Assembly: GCA_017551545.1 (NCBI GenBank)
Contig: JAFZLJ010000073.1
Span: 1-64,000, forward strand
Source of the DNA: Treponema sp.
GTDB taxonomy: Bacteria; Spirochaetota; Spirochaetia; Treponematales; Treponemataceae
Length of the DNA: 64,000 bases
Direction: 5' to 3'
Below the pieces are notes generated by a model. It was given only the letters and a program-made list of their open reading frames with translations. It searched no databases and was not told where the DNA came from. Each line of letters opens with the position of its first letter. Position 1 is the stretch's first letter. Shown piece by piece: positions 7,881-15,204 of the stretch. The position numbers and the translations under genes are program-made.

Positions 7881-9182
7881 TTATTTTGAATACCCGAACG
7901 CTAGTATTGTAAATGCTTTATCTTCGTCACCTTCTGCCATTTTGATTTCTACAGTATGTTCAGCAGCCGCTTTTTCATCAATAATCATAACAACCATGCA
8001 GTTGTTCCAGCCGCCATCTTCGTGACCTGCGTAAGTTTGTGTGAGCTTTCCGTCTATATAAACCTCTGCCTTTCCAAAGCTGTCATTGTTTGCATTTTTA
8101 TAAATCATCATGAGTGATTTGCAGGTGAGTGTCATTGTGAATGGTGAATTATTGGTGGTCCCTGAGCTTGTCGAAGGGCCACTTGCACTTTTCATCCAGT
8201 TATCAGGAAAGCACTTTCCGCCGTGGGAATAGCCCTGAATTGCATCATCCTTATGCGAAAAGTCACCGGCAGAAATAGAAACGTTTTTGTCTGTTGTATT
8301 TGAATGAACTGTTGCAAAGCTTTTGAACGGATTTTCGTTTTTATAACCGGCCGGAATTACATAAGGAGCATCTTCCTGTGCCTTATCAATTTCTTCTATA
8401 AGATTCATAAGACATTTAGCCATATAAGTGTGACCAAAGCTTGTAGGATGAACATAATCTGAATAATAAACCTTTGAATCTTTTTCCTGATTAACTCCGG
8501 AATTCAAAAGGCCTTTACTTATGCTTACCTGCGGCAGGTTGTAAAAATCGGCAACAGGAGAAATCTGTGCCTGCTGGTTTGTATAAGTTGCAGCGCCATA
8601 AAGCATTATGACTGCAGTTTTATTTTCAAGCGCGTTTCGTACAAGATATTCCATGGCTCTGGTGTTTGAACATTCAAGCCAGTCATTTACAGCAAATTCA
8701 ATTATAAGAAGATCCGGATTTTTCCCAGCAGGTGTAACAACATCCTTCTGGTAGCGGATTAATCCCATAGGAGAAGGGGTTCCTCCAATTCCTGCAGGAA
8801 TGAACTTTACCTTGCTTTTGTCAGCGGCATATTCTTTTATGAATAAATCCTTGAACTGATAAGCGTAGCCCTGTGTGTATGTTGCAGGACCAGCACCTTC
8901 TGTAACAGAACCACCTATTGCGGCAACAACAACTTCTTCGTCTGCACGCATTTTTGCAAGTACCTTTTTTACAAGCTGATTGTTTCCTGTAGTAACAAGA
9001 CTTTTCTTTATGATTTCTTCATATTTTGAATCAGAAATACCAAGCCCGTTTGTAGAAGGTTCACCAGACGAAGCTTCCTTTTTTTGTTCTTCCACTTTTT
9101 TCTCCTTTTTGCTGCAACCTGAAAAGAAAATAACTGATGATAATGAAATGATTGTAAATACTAAAACAGCTGATTTATTCAT
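7881..9182 (-). CDS. SGNH/GDSL-family hydrolase lipoprotein
   Basis: An exported lipoprotein (lipobox FSGC at about residue 23) with an SGNH hydrolase fold, likely an esterase acting on acylated polysaccharides. Catalytic-site blocks seen are GGSVTEG (Ser), GIGGTPS (Gly), FAVNDW (Asn) and DYVHP (Asp/His). A C-terminal beta domain follows after a linker. That linker contains a copy of repeat family C read in frame as [10 protein letters not shown], matching bases 8157-8183. The start at 9182 (MNKSAV) is preferred over 9191. Neither has a clear ribosome-binding site. A terminator lies about 55 bases upstream, so the gene has its own promoter. Confidence 0.85.
   Translation of the reverse strand: MNKSAVLVFTIISLSSVIFFSGCSKKEKKVEEQKKEASSGEPSTNGLGISDSKYEEIIKKSLVTTGNNQLVKKVLAKMRADEEVVVAAIGGSVTEGAGPATYTQGYAYQFKDLFIKEYAADKSKVKFIPAGIGGTPSPMGLIRYQKDVVTPAGKNPDLLIIEFAVNDWLECSNTRAMEYLVRNALENKTAVIMLYGAATYTNQQAQISPVADFYNLPQVSISKGLLNSGVNQEKDSKVYYSDYVHPTSFGHTYMAKCLMNLIEEIDKAQEDAPYVIPAGYKNENPFKSFATVHSNTTDKNVSISAGDFSHKDDAIQGYSHGGKCFPDNWMKSASGPSTSSGTTNNSPFTMTLTCKSLMMIYKNANNDSFGKAEVYIDGKLTQTYAGHEDGGWNNCMVVMIIDEKAAAEHTVEIKMAEGDEDKAFTILAFGYSK
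8157..8183. repeat. Repeat family C inside the SGNH coding sequence
   Basis: The sequence GGTCCCTGAGCTTGTCGAAG continues to GGCCACT and matches copies at 13865-13923 and 60515-60541. It is in frame with the SGNH gene and adds about nine residues rich in Ser, Gly and Thr. Confidence 0.9.
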
Positions 9183-9234
9183 AGCGAGCATTGTATATTA
9201 TTTTGAATTATTTGTCATTGAAAAGATTCTGGGT

Positions 9235-9260
9235 AAAAAAAAGGCCGGGTCTTGCCCGGC
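9235..9260 (-). terminator. Rho-independent terminator (minus strand)
   Basis: The stem GCCGGG-TCTTG-CCCGGC is followed on the minus strand by a GGCC step and a run of T. It ends the candidate RNA described at 9235-9438. Confidence 0.8.
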
Positions 9261-9438
9261 TCGTAATGTGCTTTCAGTAATCTAAGTACTGGCACTATAT
9301 TTTGTTCCAGCTCTAAGCGGCTGGTGGTCTTTCTGGTACTACATATTCTTTGAGCGTTGACCACGCTCTATCAAATTTCCGGACTCCTCATATTTGCCTC
9401 CTACCAAGTAACCGGTGTACGTCCTCATCTCGTTCCTT
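9235..9438 (-). ncRNA. Candidate structured RNA of about 200 nt
   Basis: A minus-strand transcript is suggested by TATAAT (9445-9450), a start near 9438 and a strong terminator (stem GCCGGG/CCCGGC, 9244-9260, then eight T). Inside are short stable hairpins such as GAGCGT-GGTCA-ACGCTC and CCAGC...GCTGG, and no open frame. I do not recognise it as SRP RNA, tmRNA, RNase P, 6S or a known riboswitch. The SGNH gene downstream appears to have its own promoter, so this is more likely an independent RNA than a leader. Confidence 0.45.
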
Positions 9439-9518
9439 GTTACAATTATATATTAGCACAAAAAAAAGGCCTTGCAAGAAAAAAATAACTATATCTTTTT
9501 GGAAGAAGGTGTGGTATA

Positions 9519-9668
9519 ATGGAAATTCCTATTACCAATTTACGATTTATAAGATCAAATGAATCAATCTTAAAGCTATATAATTCCGATGTCTATGAAA
9601 CCTTAAGCCGTGAGTCTTCTAAATTATGGCAGGAAGGCTGGATTTATGTTTTTCAGATGATGCATTAA
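9519..9668 (+). CDS. Short ORF of unknown function, possibly a remnant
   Basis: The 49-codon frame starts ATG after GGAAGAAGG at a good distance. It encodes a soluble peptide (MEIPITNLRF...EGWIYVFQMMH) that looks like protein sequence but stops abruptly, as if truncated. It lies between the candidate RNA and the 32-bp repeats in front of the ATPase gene. I do not recognise a family. It could be a small regulator of the ATPase gene or the start of a decayed gene. Confidence 0.35.
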   Translation: MEIPITNLRFIRSNESILKLYNSDVYETLSRESSKLWQEGWIYVFQMMH

Positions 9669-9684
9669 AAAATAATGTGAAAAA

Positions 9685-9764
9685 CTTGTGTTTTTGACAA
9701 AAATGTCCAAATTTGGCTTGTGTATTTGACAAAAATGCCTAAATATTGCTTGTGTTTTTGACAG
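9685..9764 (+). repeat. Three direct repeats with a 32-bp period
   Basis: The block CTTGTGTTTTTGACA recurs at 9685, 9717 (one mismatch) and 9749. The first two copies continue with AAAAATG(T/C)C(C/T)AAAT. The third is cut short and is followed by a TATTATATAG stretch in front of the ATPase gene. Each copy holds a TTGACA box, so they may be promoter elements or operator sites. Confidence 0.7.
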
Positions 9765-9799
9765 TTTCTGATATTATATAGGTTATAGAGGATATTCAC

Positions 9800-11146
9800 A
9801 TGGATTTAGTTCGAAAATGCGAAAAATTTATCCGCGAATGGTATAAAAATGGTGACAAAAAGGCTCTGCTTGTAAAAGGGGCAAGACAGGTTGGAAAAAC
9901 TCATGCAATCCGAAGCGTCATGAAAGCAGAAAAGGCAGATCTTTTTGAGATAAACCTTATAGAAACTCCGGCTGCAATTGATGTGCTCAAAACTGCAAAT
10001 ACGGTTGAAGAACTTGTAATGGGCTTTTCTACATTGAGCAGTCAGAAAATCCAGAAGGGTAAAACAATCATTTTTATAGATGAAGTCCAGAAATATAAAG
10101 AAATGATTACCAAAATCAAGTTCTTTGTAGAGGAGGGAAGTTATCGCTATATTTTGAGCGGTTCTCTTCTTGGAATAGAACTTACAAATCTTTCTTCCGC
10201 TCCTGTGGGATATATGACAACTCTTGAAATGTTTCCACTTGACTTCGAAGAATTTCTTCAGATTACAAATATTGATGAAAGCACTATAAAGTCTTTGCAA
10301 ACATCATTTGAAAATCGTACTCCAATAATGGAAGCGGTAAATCAAAAAATGCTTGATTTATTTACACGTTATCTTGTGATTGGTGGAATGCCCGAAGCAG
10401 TAAGCAAATTTGCAGATACAGGAAATGTAAATGATGTAATGCAGATACATACAGACATTCAAAATCTTTATAAACTTGATTTTACCCAGTATGAAGCACA
10501 AGATAAACGCCTTGTAATTTCAAATGCCTATGAATTAATTCCTTCTGAGCTTCTAAAACAGAATCGCCGTTACATCGTGACCGATTTGCAGAAGGGGCTT
10601 CATTTTGAACGTGTACAGAATACTTTTCTCTGGCTCAAAAATGCTGGAGTTGCACTTACAGTTTTTAATAGTACGGAACCAAGAGTCCCACTCAGGCTGA
10701 ATGAAAAAAGCAGTTTGTTTAAGCTTTATTTTTCTGATGTAGGAATGCTTACTTCTGAATACGGAATGAGTACAAAGACAATGCTTCTTACCAAAAATCA
10801 GAATTTAAATGCTGGCGGAATTTACGAAAATGCTATTGCTCAGGAACTTACCTCTAAAGGTTTTAAACTGTACTACTATAATTCCAATAGGCTGGGCGAA
10901 CTTGATTTTGTAATTGAATATAACAACAAAGCTTTGCCGATCGAAGTTAAAAGCGGTAAAGATTATACTCTCCATTCAGCCATGAACAACTGTCTTACAA
11001 ATCCCGAATATCAGATGGAGGAAGGTTTTGTTTTCGCAAACTGCAATATTTCCCAAAAAGGCAAGATCACCTATTTTCCAGTTTATATGGTAATGTTTTT
11101 GCAGAAGATGAAAGGCGACCTGATTTTGAAGAAGATTGAGTTTTAG
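9800..11146 (+). CDS. AAA-family ATPase with DUF4143 domain
   Basis: A 448-residue protein of the large AAA_14/DUF4143 group, whose function is not known. The N-terminal ATPase has Walker A (VKGARQVGKT, about residues 25-34) and Walker B (IIFIDEVQ, about 93-100). The C-terminal half has the DUF4143 pattern with a nuclease-like end (GELDFVIEYNNKALPIEVKSGKDYT), which resembles the D-x-(D/E)-x-K core of restriction-type nucleases. Genomes of gut bacteria carry many copies. The upstream 32-bp repeats and the isolated position fit an accessory gene with its own control. Confidence 0.85.
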   Translation: MDLVRKCEKFIREWYKNGDKKALLVKGARQVGKTHAIRSVMKAEKADLFEINLIETPAAIDVLKTANTVEELVMGFSTLSSQKIQKGKTIIFIDEVQKYKEMITKIKFFVEEGSYRYILSGSLLGIELTNLSSAPVGYMTTLEMFPLDFEEFLQITNIDESTIKSLQTSFENRTPIMEAVNQKMLDLFTRYLVIGGMPEAVSKFADTGNVNDVMQIHTDIQNLYKLDFTQYEAQDKRLVISNAYELIPSELLKQNRRYIVTDLQKGLHFERVQNTFLWLKNAGVALTVFNSTEPRVPLRLNEKSSLFKLYFSDVGMLTSEYGMSTKTMLLTKNQNLNAGGIYENAIAQELTSKGFKLYYYNSNRLGELDFVIEYNNKALPIEVKSGKDYTLHSAMNNCLTNPEYQMEEGFVFANCNISQKGKITYFPVYMVMFLQKMKGDLILKKIEF

Positions 11147-11231
11147 GTTTTGGAAAAAGATATTATTCAGTCCTGTTTCTTTCATCATAAGGATCCATTT
11201 GTTCGTTAAAAGCAGATAATTGATTTTCATT

Positions 11232-11255
11232 AAAAAAAGGCGCTTTTGCTGCGCC
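11232..11255 (-). terminator. Terminator of the leucine-rich lipoprotein gene
   Basis: The stem GGCGC/GCGCC (11239-11255) is followed on the minus strand by seven T, 36 bases beyond the stop codon of the gene at 11291-12496. Confidence 0.8.
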
Positions 11256-11290
11256 CTGTAAGGTGATTTTGGATGCTGTTATGTATTGTG

Positions 11291-12496
11291 TTATTGCCAG
11301 AAATCAGAGGTGCCATAGCTGGTTTCAAATGGCAATGTTTTTATTTTATCATCTCGGCAATTATCAGATGATGTAAAATCATGCCAATCATCCTCACTTC
11401 CCTGATAGTATACAACACAGTTATCTGGAACATTTTTAAATGCCCCATAATTAATTAATAGATTACTGCTCTTTGGTAAGTAGATTGCTTGTAGATTAAT
11501 ACATTCCTCAAAAGCCAGCTCACTTATGTTTTGAATTCCAATGGGAAATTTTATTGATTCAAGTTCTACACAGTTATAAAATGCATTTGTATCAATTTTT
11601 ATGACATTATTGGGCAGTCTAATTGATTTAAGAGCTTTACAATGAGCAAAAGCGCTGTTTCCTATTGTTGTTAAATTATTCGGGAGAATAACATTATTCA
11701 GCGAAGTGCATCCTGAAAAAGCCCCTTGGGATATTGTTGTTACATCTTTGGGGATGATTATTTCTTTAAGAGCTGTACAATTCGCAAAAGCATAATTTCC
11801 TATTGAGTCTACTGCATCAGTTAGAGTTACAAATTCTAATGATGTACAACCATTAAATGTATTGGGACCCGTATGTATATGCAGAGTTATTCCTTTTAAC
11901 CAGGTTTGATCTATAAAAGTACCGTCAGAATTGGTAAAATCTGTCAATGCTGTACAACCTGTAAAATCAAGATAAATCCTTTTGTTGTTTGATTGTGATG
12001 ATACAGTAAGTGAAGATGGGAAGTATTGTCTCGAAGTATCCATTAATTTTATGTACCAGGTATAATCTGTTCCCAGAGGAGGCAGCAGATCAATCATATT
12101 TGTAAAATTATCTATTGAAATTTCGGGGTTATAATAAAACAACTGGGTTACTAAAGCTTTTTCATAGATTTTGCCTTCATAATAATAGTTCTCATATGTA
12201 TCATCGACTTTGTATTCTGCTATTAGCTGGCAGTTTTCACATTCTTCTGAAGGTTTGAATGATGTGTTTGAAAGAGAAACTATATCAGCCTTTTTTGAAT
12301 CTCTGTTAACAAAACCTGAGGTTTCAATTTCGTAATCTAGAAAATAATATTCATATATATGAACTTTTGAAAGGTTCTTAGGATCATCAGGGTCCGGAGC
12401 GTTAAAACCAAACTTTTCATTCAAAAATTCTGCCAGACATGATGTAAAAAGCAGAGGAATGATAAGTGATAGAATTACAAAACTGTGTTTTTTCAT
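11291..12496 (-). CDS. BspA-like leucine-rich repeat lipoprotein
   Basis: A 401-residue surface lipoprotein (lipobox FTSC, about residue 16-19). After a region without a known fold (about 20-165) it has five or more LRR_5 repeats of about 23 residues. Their pattern is AFxxCxxLxxIxLPxxVxxI, for example YAFANCTALKEIIIPKDVTTI. Proteins of this type in Treponema and Bacteroidetes often bind host matrix or other bacteria. That is family knowledge and not shown here. A family B repeat cluster lies upstream and a terminator downstream, so the gene is probably monocistronic. Confidence 0.85.
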   Translation of the reverse strand: MKKHSFVILSLIIPLLFTSCLAEFLNEKFGFNAPDPDDPKNLSKVHIYEYYFLDYEIETSGFVNRDSKKADIVSLSNTSFKPSEECENCQLIAEYKVDDTYENYYYEGKIYEKALVTQLFYYNPEISIDNFTNMIDLLPPLGTDYTWYIKLMDTSRQYFPSSLTVSSQSNNKRIYLDFTGCTALTDFTNSDGTFIDQTWLKGITLHIHTGPNTFNGCTSLEFVTLTDAVDSIGNYAFANCTALKEIIIPKDVTTISQGAFSGCTSLNNVILPNNLTTIGNSAFAHCKALKSIRLPNNVIKIDTNAFYNCVELESIKFPIGIQNISELAFEECINLQAIYLPKSSNLLINYGAFKNVPDNCVVYYQGSEDDWHDFTSSDNCRDDKIKTLPFETSYGTSDFWQ

Positions 12497-12524
12497 ATTA
12501 TATCGGCATTGCGTAAAAAACTCT

Positions 12525-12626
12525 CGTCATTGCGAAAAAAGCTCTCGTCATTGCGAACGAAGTGAAGCAATCCATGTATTAAAATGCATATTTATATGTG
12601 GATTGCCACGCTACGCTCGCAATGAC
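12525..12626. repeat. Repeat family B, inverted pair with a partial copy
   Basis: A half copy (12525-12534) and a full plus-oriented copy (12546-12574) face a minus-oriented copy at 12599-12626, making an inverted doublet. They lie upstream of the leucine-rich lipoprotein gene. Confidence 0.85.
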
Positions 12627-12633
12627 AGGATAG

Positions 12634-12662
12634 TGTCATATTCGGGCTTGACCCGGATATCT
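12634..12662. repeat. Repeat family A, diverged single copy
   Basis: GTGTCATATTCGGGCTTGAC followed by CCGGATATCT matches family A with a few changes. It directly abuts the stop codon of the Hrb-rubrerythrin gene. Confidence 0.75.
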
Positions 12663-12663
12663 A

Positions 12664-13851
12664 TTAATAGTTCTCTGCGCTGATTTCGAAATAACTCTTT
12701 GGATGAGCACAAACAGGACAAACTTCCGGAGCCTTTGTTCCAACGATGATGTGTCCACAGTTGCGGCATTCCCAAACTTTAACTTCGCTCTTTTCGAATA
12801 CAGCGGCTGTTTCTACGTTCTTAAGGAGTGCACGGTAGCGTTCTTCATGATGCTTTTCGATTGCACCTACAGCACGGAATTTTGCAGCAAGAGCAGGGAA
12901 GCCTTCTGCTTCGGCAGTCTTAGCAAAATCTTCGTACATTTCTGTCCATTCGTGATTTTCACCGTCGGCTGCTGCACCAAGGTTCTGAGCTGTTGTTCCG
13001 ATTCCTTCGAGTTCCTTGAACCACATTTTTGCGTGTTCTTTTTCGTTGTTTGCAGTTGCTTCAAAAATTGCTGCAATCTGCTCGTAGCCTTCTTTTTTTG
13101 CAGTAGATGCAAAATAGGTGTATTTGTTTCTAGCCTGACTTTCTCCAGCAAAAGCTGCCTGTAAATTTTTCTCTGTCTGTGTTCCTGCGTATTTGTTCAT
13201 TTTTTCCTCCTGTGAACTTTTTACAGTATTAGTTGTTTCATAAATCGGTTCAAAATCATCTGCCGGATGTCCGCAAAGTGGGCATGCAAAATCTGCCGGG
13301 AGCTCTGGACTGTTGTGAACATATCCGCAGATTTTACAACGCCAGCCAACAATCTTTCCCGATGTTGGTGCGGCCGGTTTTGGTTTGATATAGCTTTGAT
13401 AATAAGCATAAGTAATTGGTTCTTCACGGCTCATGATTTTTGCATCTGTAACTTCTGCAGTAAAGAGTGTGTGTGAACCAAGGTCCTGAGCTGCAACTAC
13501 CTTTGCACTTATAAGCGCGCAGATCTGCGATGAAAGGTAAGGGCAGCCGTTTGAGTCCATTGAATAATCAGTAAAGTCCTGGAATTTATCTACGTTCTTT
13601 CCGCTCTGATATCCGAATCGTTTGATTGTTTCAAAAGAAGTTTTTTTATCAAGAATAGAAAGTGTGAAAACTCCGGAATCTTTAATCATCTGGCAGGTGA
13701 GGTTAGAATTGATTACAGAAATAGCAATTCTTACCGGATCTGCCGCAACCTGCATACAAGTGTTTGTAACGCAGGCATTTATTTTTCCGTTGCTTTGAGT
13801 ACCAAGAATGAAGACACCATATTGTAAACTGAATAGTGCTTTTGTATCCAT
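12664..13851 (-). CDS. Flavin reductase-rubredoxin-rubrerythrin fusion
   Basis: This 395-residue protein joins two usually separate enzymes of anaerobic oxygen defence. Residues 1-155 are a flavin reductase-like split barrel. A rubredoxin domain follows with CKIC and CPLC (Cys 172, 175, 190, 193). Together these match a high-molecular-weight rubredoxin (Hrb). From residue 218 there is a complete rubrerythrin with di-iron motifs ([20 protein letters not shown]) and a C-terminal rubredoxin (CRNC, CPVC). The start at 13851 is preferred because the upstream codons are repeat family C. At the junction AGGAGG sits 5 bases before an in-frame ATG (13198-13200), so free rubrerythrin may also be made. 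Confidence 0.88.
   Translation of the reverse strand: MDTKALFSLQYGVFILGTQSNGKINACVTNTCMQVAADPVRIAISVINSNLTCQMIKDSGVFTLSILDKKTSFETIKRFGYQSGKNVDKFQDFTDYSMDSNGCPYLSSQICALISAKVVAAQDLGSHTLFTAEVTDAKIMSREEPITYAYYQSYIKPKPAAPTSGKIVGWRCKICGYVHNSPELPADFACPLCGHPADDFEPIYETTNTVKSSQEEKMNKYAGTQTEKNLQAAFAGESQARNKYTYFASTAKKEGYEQIAAIFEATANNEKEHAKMWFKELEGIGTTAQNLGAAADGENHEWTEMYEDFAKTAEAEGFPALAAKFRAVGAIEKHHEERYRALLKNVETAAVFEKSEVKVWECRNCGHIIVGTKAPEVCPVCAHPKSYFEISAENY
13198..13211 (-). promoter_or_regulatory. Internal ribosome-binding site and start inside the fusion
   Basis: AGGAGG (13206-13211 on the minus strand), a 5-base spacer and ATG (13198-13200) are in frame with the surrounding gene. Translation from here would give a 178-residue stand-alone rubrerythrin starting [12 protein letters not shown], like the neighbouring paralogue [12 protein letters not shown]. 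Confidence 0.75.
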
Positions 13852-13864
13852 GTTTTTTTCCTTT

Positions 13865-13923
13865 GACCCTTCGACAGGCTCAGGGACCACAAGGTTCGGG
13901 GTCCCTGAGCTTGTCGAAGGGCC
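13865..13923. repeat. Repeat family C, inverted doublet
   Basis: Two copies of the repeat face each other across about 12 bases (CCCTTCGACAGGCTCAGGG and CCCTGAGCTTGTCGAAGGG), forming a long hairpin between the rubrerythrin gene and the Hrb-rubrerythrin gene. Confidence 0.9.
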
Positions 13924-13929
13924 ATTAGA

Positions 13930-14490
13930 TTACCTTCCCCAAGTCAGAATAAGATCGTAATTATCATCTCTAACTTCAAAATACTGATTATATTCGCCGC
14001 AAGTAGGGCAATATTCAGGAGCCTGTGGGCCTGTTACAATGTGACCGCACTTAAGACATTCCCAAACTTTTATAGTCGAATCTGCAAGCTGCTTTTTAGA
14101 ATCTTCATCTTTAAGCAATGAGCGGTAGCGGTCTTCATGGCGCTTTTCAATTTCGGCAACTGCACGGAATTTTGCTGCAAGGTCTGCAAAGCCTTCTTCT
14201 TCGGCTTCTTTTGCAAACTGAACGTACATGTCTGTCCATTCGTAGTTTTCTCCGTCTGCAGCAGCTTTGAGATTGTCTGTTGTTTCGTTCAAGCCGCCAA
14301 GCTCTTTGAACCACATTTTTGCATGGTTCTCTTCGTTGTTAGCAGTCTTTGTAAAGATTTCGGCAATCTGATCTTTGCCTTCGCTCTTTGCAATCTGCGA
14401 AAAATATGTATATTTGTTTCTAGCCTGACTTTCACCGGCAAAAGCCGCAAGCAGGTTCTTTTCTGTTTTTGTTCCGGTATATTTTGACAT
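13930..14490 (-). CDS. rbr: Rubrerythrin
   Basis: A non-haem di-iron peroxidase that reduces hydrogen peroxide with electrons from rubredoxin or NADH systems. The 186-residue protein has the ferritin-like motifs ([40 protein letters not shown]) and a C-terminal rubredoxin with CLKC and CPTC. The start at 14490 (MSKYTG) is chosen because upstream codons are family A repeat and GGAGAAA lies just before it. It is closely related to the C-terminal half of the downstream fusion, which suggests a duplication. Confidence 0.93.
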   Translation of the reverse strand: MSKYTGTKTEKNLLAAFAGESQARNKYTYFSQIAKSEGKDQIAEIFTKTANNEENHAKMWFKELGGLNETTDNLKAAADGENYEWTDMYVQFAKEAEEEGFADLAAKFRAVAEIEKRHEDRYRSLLKDEDSKKQLADSTIKVWECLKCGHIVTGPQAPEYCPTCGEYNQYFEVRDDNYDLILTWGR

Positions 14491-14502
14491 GTTTTTCTCC
14501 TT

Positions 14503-14600
14503 AGATTCCCGTGTCAAGCACGGGAATGACACAGAAAGCTTTGTCATTGTCGGGCTTGGACCAGGACAGTTTGTCATTGTCGGGCTTGACCCGACAATCT
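14503..14600. repeat. Repeat family A, about three copies in tandem
   Basis: The region reads as a CCCGTGTCAAGCACGGG copy, a damaged copy and a GTCGGGCTTGACCCGAC copy. It fills most of the gap between superoxide reductase and rubrerythrin and would lie in the intergenic part of a shared transcript. Confidence 0.85.
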
Positions 14601-14601
14601 T

Positions 14602-14979
14602 TTATTTTGATGCCCACAAACTGTGCAGGTTGCAGTAAGCATAGGCCGCTACAACTTCATCTCCGTCTACAATTGCAAACTTTGCAACCGGTGCGTCGCC
14701 TGCCTTAAGGCATTTGCGCTGATTTCCCTGCTTTGTGCTAAGGGCAATCCATTCTATATAATGTTCAGGAAGCATAGGGTGGTCAACAGAACCAACCTTA
14801 ACTTCTACGGTATTTCCGTTTACTGTGATAACCGGAACATGCTTTTCAACAGCAGCATCAGTTGTTCCTGGAATAATCTGTTCCATTTCTTCGCCACAAC
14901 AGATTGTTGGGACGCCTGTATCTTTAACAATGGCAATAATTTTGCCACAGACTTTGCATCGATAAAATTTTAATTCCAT
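14602..14979 (-). CDS. dfx: Superoxide reductase (two-iron desulfoferrodoxin)
   Basis: It reduces superoxide to peroxide without making oxygen, the usual anaerobe strategy. The 125-residue protein has the N-terminal desulforedoxin site (CKVC at 8-11 and the CC pair near 27). The catalytic site blocks are EKHVPVI, DHPMLPEHYIEW and the C-terminal YCNLHSLW, which supply the His4-Cys iron ligands. The start at 14979 follows AAGGAGTCCGT; codons further upstream come from a family B repeat. It heads the oxygen-defence set with the two rubrerythrin genes downstream, which would remove the peroxide made here. Confidence 0.95.
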   Translation of the reverse strand: MELKFYRCKVCGKIIAIVKDTGVPTICCGEEMEQIIPGTTDAAVEKHVPVITVNGNTVEVKVGSVDHPMLPEHYIEWIALSTKQGNQRKCLKAGDAPVAKFAIVDGDEVVAAYAYCNLHSLWASK

Positions 14980-14990
14980 ACGGACTCCTT

Positions 14991-15019
14991 CGTCATTGCG
15001 AGCGCAGCGTGGCAATCCA
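14991..15019 (+). repeat. Repeat family B in the superoxide reductase leader
   Basis: CGTCATTGCGAGCGCAGCG followed by TGGCAATCCA lies between the inferred promoter (about 15046-15066) and the start codon at 14979, so it would form a hairpin in the 5' untranslated region. Confidence 0.88.
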
Positions 15020-15045
15020 CATATTACTCACAATGTTGTTTTTGT

Positions 15046-15066
15046 TATAATAGTTTTACTATTATA
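15046..15066 (-). promoter_or_regulatory. Dyad over the -10 region of the superoxide reductase gene
   Basis: The perfect 9-bp arms TATAATAGT and ACTATTATA are separated by TTT and contain TATAAT on both strands. Position and AT-rich symmetry resemble operators of the Fur/PerR family, a likely regulator for oxygen-defence genes. The match to a PerR box is only approximate and no regulator gene is seen in the window. Confidence 0.45.
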
Positions 15067-15098
15067 CACCATAAAACGTTTATTGTGTAAAAAAAATG

Positions 15099-15123
15099 AA
15101 ATGTACGATTTTATCGTACATTT
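15099..15123. promoter_or_regulatory. Perfect 11-bp inverted repeat, possible operator
   Basis: The arms AAATGTACGAT and ATCGTACATTT flank TTT in the divergent region between superoxide reductase and the XRE-Panacea gene. It lies about 45 bases upstream of the promoter of the latter. Autoregulation by the XRE protein is possible but not shown. Confidence 0.5.
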
Positions 15124-15168
15124 GATATATAAGATGTATAAAAGTTTACAAAGATGTGTAACTAAAAC

Positions 15169-15197
15169 TTGACATATGGGTAATTGAGTACTATATT
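15169..15197 (+). promoter_or_regulatory. Promoter of the XRE-Panacea gene, leaderless type
   Basis: TTGACA, a 17-base spacer and TATATT are followed by 7 bases and then the ATG at 15205, so the predicted start site coincides with the start codon. No Shine-Dalgarno sequence is present. Confidence 0.7.
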
Positions 15198-15204
15198 ATG
15201 AATT

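Noticed and set aside
9235-9438. Riboswitch controlling the SGNH lipoprotein gene
   Set aside because: No known aptamer core is seen, and the gene has a promoter-like sequence after the terminator, so a leader role is not supported.
12703-13164. Cys/Phe-rich plus-strand frame opposite the rubrerythrin part of the fusion
   Set aside because: The unusual composition is what the complement of a Glu/Lys/Ala-rich helix gives; the minus-strand product is certain.
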